A model generated the notes under the pieces. That model was not told the DNA's origin. It searched no databases and worked only from the letters and a program-made list of their open reading frames with translations. A program made the translations under genes and the position numbers. From Firmicutes bacterium UBA5496 (GTDB lineage Bacteria; Bacillota; Proteinivoracia; UBA4975), in assembly GCA_002427015.1 (NCBI GenBank), contig DIPE01000066.1:24936-40686 (forward strand): a stretch of DNA of 15,751 nt, read 5' to 3'. Positions within the stretch are counted from its first letter, which is position 1. Each line of letters opens with the position of its first letter. Shown here one piece after another: positions 12,742-15,751 of the stretch.

Positions 12742-12750
12742 ATTATAGCA
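12742..12750 (-). promoter_or_regulatory. Extended -10 promoter of uvrC
   Basis: Minus strand TG-C-TATAAT (12750-12742), an extended -10 with a perfect hexamer. No recognisable -35 lies 16-18 bases upstream (CAACTC), consistent with dependence on the TG extension. Start near 12735, about 40 bases before the uvrC ATG. No SOS (LexA) box of the GAAC-N4-GTTC type is seen there. Confidence 0.55.
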
Positions 12751-12809
12751 TAATCCCTGTTTTTGAGTTGGCCTTATACAAGCCACAAAGTTGCTAGGGT
12801 AATTGCGGT

Positions 12810-12852
12810 GAACGAACAAAACCCCCTCCTGGACAACATGCCAGAAGGGGGT
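12810..12852 (-). terminator. Terminator of the ABC transporter operon
   Basis: Stem ACCCCCTTCTGG/CCAGGAGGGGGT (12852-12841 with 12832-12821), 12 positions with one mismatch and an 8-base loop, followed on the minus strand by TTTTGTTCGTT. The 78 bases between the ATPase stop and this hairpin have no gene I can support. Confidence 0.8.
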
Positions 12853-12930
12853 GGGTATTTTCTTCAGTCATTCTCCATCATGTCTACAACAGGTCTGTCC
12901 TTTATGCTATAGTACGTCCCCGTTCTGCGC

Positions 12931-13599
12931 TTACGCCGTCGCCATTTCTCCGTCCTGCATCCGCAGCACTACATCGGCTTGCTCGGCGATGGCCAAGTCA
13001 TGGGTGACGATGATGACGCAGCAGTTCTTTTCATGGGCCAAACTTTTCAGGATGTTGACGATATTCGCCCCGTTTTCAGTATCTAGGTTGCCGGTGGGCT
13101 CATCGGCAAGGATGACCTTGGGTTGGGCAGCCAGGGCCCGGGCAATAGCGATTCGCTGCTGCTCGCCGCCGCTGAGCATTGCAGGATAACGTTTGAATAC
13201 TTCTTCTGTCAGCCCCACGCTTTCAATCATTTCCGCGGCCTTTGCCCTGGCCTCCTTTGCTTTGACCCCCTTTAATTCCAGGGGATACATGACGTTCTCC
13301 AGGGCGGTGAGCAGGGGAAACAGGTTGTAGGCCTGGTAGATGACTGCTACATCCTCCCGGCGGTACTTATCCCTGTCCATTTTGCCTGTGGGAGTGCCGT
13401 TATACACCACCTGTCCATCTGAAGGCAGGTCCAGTCCCGCCAGTAGCGAAAGGACGGTGGTCTTGCCGCTGCCGCTTTTGCCGACAATGGCGTAGACCTT
13501 GCCCTGTTGGAAAGAATAAGAGGCGTTCTTAACTGCTTGTACTGTCTGGTACCTGCTCTTATAGGTGTACGAAACATCTTTTAGACTCAGAATACTCAT
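12931..13599 (-). CDS. ABC transporter ATP-binding protein (MacB/LolD type)
   Basis: 222 aa ATPase. Walker A GKSGSGKT at 40-47, Q-loop in VIYQAYNLFP, signature LSGGEQQRIAIARAL, Walker B VILADEPTGNLD, and switch histidine in VTHD. The EPTGNLD sequence after Walker B is typical of the MacB/LolD/FtsE branch that powers FtsX-like permeases and works by mechanotransmission rather than classic transport. The ATG at 13599 has AAAGGAG upstream; longer in-frame extensions overlap the permease gene and lack a site. It is the last gene of the operon, 5 bases after the permease stop, so ATPase and permeases are one complex. Substrate unknown; lipoprotein, peptide or antimicrobial peptide handling are family options. 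Confidence 0.95.
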   Translation of the reverse strand: MSILSLKDVSYTYKSRYQTVQAVKNASYSFQQGKVYAIVGKSGSGKTTVLSLLAGLDLPSDGQVVYNGTPTGKMDRDKYRREDVAVIYQAYNLFPLLTALENVMYPLELKGVKAKEARAKAAEMIESVGLTEEVFKRYPAMLSGGEQQRIAIARALAAQPKVILADEPTGNLDTENGANIVNILKSLAHEKNCCVIIVTHDLAIAEQADVVLRMQDGEMATA

Positions 13600-13604
13600 T
13601 TTCT

Positions 13605-14792
13605 CTACTCCTTTGCGGTTAATATTTGCATTACATTTACCCGGTTCATAGCCAGAATAGCGATGCTGGCTCCCACCAGGTAAAAGACAACATAGCCAAT
13701 AACAGTCACAAACTGCTGGGCGGATATGTGCTGGGTAGTTGCCAGGGTAAGGAATATGCCCAGAGCGGCTCCCAAAAGACAAAGAACCCCTTGTTCTGAA
13801 AAAAATATTAGAAAGGTTAGGACCTTGCTGGTTCCCAGAGAACGCATGATCGCGAATTCCGGTTTGCGAATGCGGATCAGCAGGTATGAGACTACGAAGC
13901 CAATGCCGGCGCAAAGGAGGTAAATTACGGGGTAAAGGGCGGTAGTAAAATCGATATAACTTTGCACACTGGCAGTTGCATTCTTGAGCAGTCGATCGCT
14001 GATAATAAAACTCAGTTGTTTATAATCGCTTCCGGAACCTGCCTGTTGATTGATAAAGTTTAGGTTTTCGAGCAGTTCTCTAAACTGATTTAATTCCTGA
14101 GTATTTTGTAGAATAAAGCTGGCGCTGTCAGTAAGCACAGGCAGATCTAATTCCCGATAAAGAGCAGTCACCACATCCAACGGACAGTAAATCGCGGCGG
14201 GACGAAAGGGGGACTCGTATGTGCCCACAATCTTTAGAGAGACAGAACTATGGCGGACATTTCGCCAGTCAGAAACTGCGGTATATTGCAATTCGTCCCC
14301 TATTGCTAAACCATACAAGCCTAAAGAATCCTCGCTGACTAGGCAGACTTTCTCGGCAGATGCAAAAAGTGACTCGTCATAGCCGTCCATAATTTCCGGT
14401 GGTAAGGCAAAGGTGGTAATAGAGTTAGCTCCAATTAAGCGGGGAGAGTTGTAGATCTTATTACTGAGCTGGGTGCCCGCCAACTCCTGCCAGGGCCCTA
14501 CCATTCCCCATATCTTCCGGGTATAGATACCTTCGCGGATAAAACCAGATTCTTCCAGCCCCTTGATCGTTTGCTCCTCAATATCCAGCCCCTGGGTATT
14601 CCCATCCAAACTAATGATATACCCGGTAACTTCAATGCTTGCATGTAATTCATCCAGGGTCTGCTCATGCTGACTTATAGCATTGCCATACATGTTCAGA
14701 AACAGGGCAATAACCAGGGATACCGCCAACACCACTAGGCTTCTTACCCCCCGGCGCAACAATGATCTGGGAACAGCTTTCAAGATGGACAT
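13605..14792 (-). CDS. FtsX-like ABC transporter permease
   Basis: 395 aa from the ATG at 14792 (8 bases after GAGGAG; a GTG at 14801 is too close to it). Residues ~16-36 form the first transmembrane helix. Residues ~40-265 are a large extracellular domain (MacB periplasmic-core type, strand-rich, with short repeats of VCLVSEDSLGLYGLAIGDEL and similar). Three helices follow (about 285-305, 335-358, 365-385). The cytosolic coupling segment PEFAIMRSLGTSK and the end NVMQILTAKE are typical of FtsX/MacB permeases. It pairs with the upstream permease, whose stop lies 5 bases before this start. Together they form a heterodimer over the ATPase dimer. No partner two-component system is visible in the window. 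Confidence 0.9.
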   Translation of the reverse strand: MSILKAVPRSLLRRGVRSLVVLAVSLVIALFLNMYGNAISQHEQTLDELHASIEVTGYIISLDGNTQGLDIEEQTIKGLEESGFIREGIYTRKIWGMVGPWQELAGTQLSNKIYNSPRLIGANSITTFALPPEIMDGYDESLFASAEKVCLVSEDSLGLYGLAIGDELQYTAVSDWRNVRHSSVSLKIVGTYESPFRPAAIYCPLDVVTALYRELDLPVLTDSASFILQNTQELNQFRELLENLNFINQQAGSGSDYKQLSFIISDRLLKNATASVQSYIDFTTALYPVIYLLCAGIGFVVSYLLIRIRKPEFAIMRSLGTSKVLTFLIFFSEQGVLCLLGAALGIFLTLATTQHISAQQFVTVIGYVVFYLVGASIAILAMNRVNVMQILTAKE

Positions 14793-14797
14793 AGAAC

Positions 14798-15751
14798 TCA
14801 CTCCTCTTTTTGAGTCAACACTTGTATGGGTTCAGCCCTTAGGACCTTGGCGGCAAAGAGTCCGCTAAATAGCAGAGTCGCTAACAATACTGTTCCCGTT
14901 GCGGCCAAGGGGGCCAGGGGCTTGTCCGGCGCTATTGCCTGGAAATCTGCTTCGGTATCTTCGCCATAGACTTCGCTGTAGGCGGCGCTCACGGCTTCTT
15001 TCTCGGTGTTGCGGGCAAAGACATCCGCCAGGACCCTGTCCGACAGAGAATATCCCGCGACTCCGCCGATACCGGCTCCCAGGAAGACGACAATGAGCAC
15101 GGTGATGAGGAGGAAGCCCAGAGCCTTGCTGCGGCTTGTCCCCAGGGAATACATTATAGCGATGCTGCGCTGCTGCCTGCCCACAAAGAGCAGGGAGAAA
15201 AGCAGGACTATGCCCAGCCCCACAAGGGCGCAGACGCCGGTCAGAAGCAGGGCGGTTTTCTTCATGCTGGTCAGCGCCCCAACGACCTTGCTATAGCCCT
15301 GGTCATAGAAAGTGAAGCTGAGTCCAGGCAGTTCATGCTCCTCCATCTCCTTCAGAAAGGCCTCCACCTTGCCGTTAGTGAGACGGAAGGATACAAAGTT
15401 ATCCCTGGTCAAAGAAGGAGGGTAGCTGACTGAACATTGTGGTATGAATATTGTGTTTTCAAACAAACCATATGCCCCATTCATGCTTCCGACTATCTGG
15501 TATAATCCGATAATTTCATAGTTACCTCCATCAAGGATATCAAGGTGATTAAAATAACCTGCTATGGGAATTGAGTCATATAGATCTAATCCCTCAGAAA
15601 AAGTTAGAGATATAGAATCCCCAGGCTCAAGGCCATTGATTTTTGCTAAGGTGGTACTGATAAGACAGACCCGGTTCCCCTCCCGGTAGTCTTCTGGGGA
15701 AAAGGATTCGCCGCTAGCAACCACAGCCTTGCCTTGATGAAAGATAAGCAT
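14798..15751 (-). CDS. FtsX-like ABC transporter permease, N-terminus beyond window
   Basis: 317 visible residues, cut at the right edge. Because position 15751 is the window end, the ATG there may be internal: the first helix expected before the extracellular domain is missing. Visible: extracellular MacB-type domain (NRVCLISTTLAKINGLEPGD... IPIAGYF...), then three hydrophobic segments (ALLLTGVCALVGLGIVLLFS, LLITVLIVVFLGAGIGGVAG, and LAATGTVLLATLLFSGLFA) around the coupling loop RQQRSIAIMYSLGTSRSK. The C-terminus is LRAEPIQVLTQKEE. The domain order and the NGLEPGD / GLAIGD segments parallel those of the next gene, so the two are paralogous permeases in one operon. Confidence 0.88.
   Translation of the reverse strand: MLIFHQGKAVVASGESFSPEDYREGNRVCLISTTLAKINGLEPGDSISLTFSEGLDLYDSIPIAGYFNHLDILDGGNYEIIGLYQIVGSMNGAYGLFENTIFIPQCSVSYPPSLTRDNFVSFRLTNGKVEAFLKEMEEHELPGLSFTFYDQGYSKVVGALTSMKKTALLLTGVCALVGLGIVLLFSLLFVGRQQRSIAIMYSLGTSRSKALGFLLITVLIVVFLGAGIGGVAGYSLSDRVLADVFARNTEKEAVSAAYSEVYGEDTEADFQAIAPDKPLAPLAATGTVLLATLLFSGLFAAKVLRAEPIQVLTQKEE

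Noticed and set aside
12697..12819. Open frame extending uvrC upstream by 41 codons
   Set aside because: Passes through the extended -10 promoter and lacks a ribosome site; the ATG at 12696 has one and matches UvrC N-termini.
13600..13914. Extension of the ATPase frame by 105 codons
   Set aside because: Overlaps the permease gene and its C-terminus; ATPase family proteins begin a few residues before the first strand, as the ATG at 13599 does.

Overview
The window looks like chromosomal DNA from a Bacillota (Firmicutes) bacterium, probably of the clostridial side and possibly spore-forming. The basis is strong purine-rich AGGAGG-type ribosome sites, frequent TTG and GTG starts (at least six genes), recognisable sigma-A promoters, compact Rho-independent terminators, and gene types typical of that phylum (DUF2089, YvlB/LiaX-like SHOCT plus DUF4097 proteins, a glucodextranase-C/DOMON-like membrane protein). 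I see no phage genes, transposases, CRISPR arrays, tRNA or rRNA. Genus-level assignment is not possible from sequence alone. No gene-free stretch exceeds about 260 bases.

Layout. All genes lie on the minus strand except two near the middle. Positions 1-1032 hold a thioredoxin system: a full thioredoxin reductase, and downstream of it the first codons of what reads as thioredoxin, cut by the window edge. A near-consensus promoter (TTGACA-17-TACAAT) sits directly against a CsoR/CstR-type palindrome, so copper or sulfide/persulfide stress probably controls it. Positions 1105-4759 hold single genes: an MFS exporter-like protein, a secreted membrane-anchored DOMON/glucodextranase-C protein, a Nudix hydrolase, and a LuxR-type regulator with a receiver-less N-terminal domain. 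Upstream of the regulator is a cysteine-rich protein (4818-5474) with a possible sigma-K-like promoter.

Positions 5674-7418 are the only plus-strand part. They encode a secreted CAP (YkwD-like) protein with a proline-rich linker, and a cytosolic protein that resembles an N-acetylmuramoyl-L-alanine amidase which has lost key catalytic residues.

Positions 7452-10819 form a five-gene operon and are the most interesting part of the window. Its order is a DUF2089 zinc-ribbon/HTH regulator, a SHOCT + DUF4097 protein, a small three-helix membrane protein, a DUF4097 + C-terminal SHOCT protein, and a small SHOCT protein. Four of the five proteins carry the same ~28-residue helical hairpin at one end. 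I read this as a self-contained envelope-stress sensing or scaffolding module in which the hairpin ties regulator and effectors together.

Positions 10851-12750 hold uvrC with its own promoter and terminator. Positions 12810-15751 hold a MacB/LolD-type ABC transporter operon (two FtsX-like permeases, the first truncated by the window edge, then the ATPase) that ends at a strong terminator.
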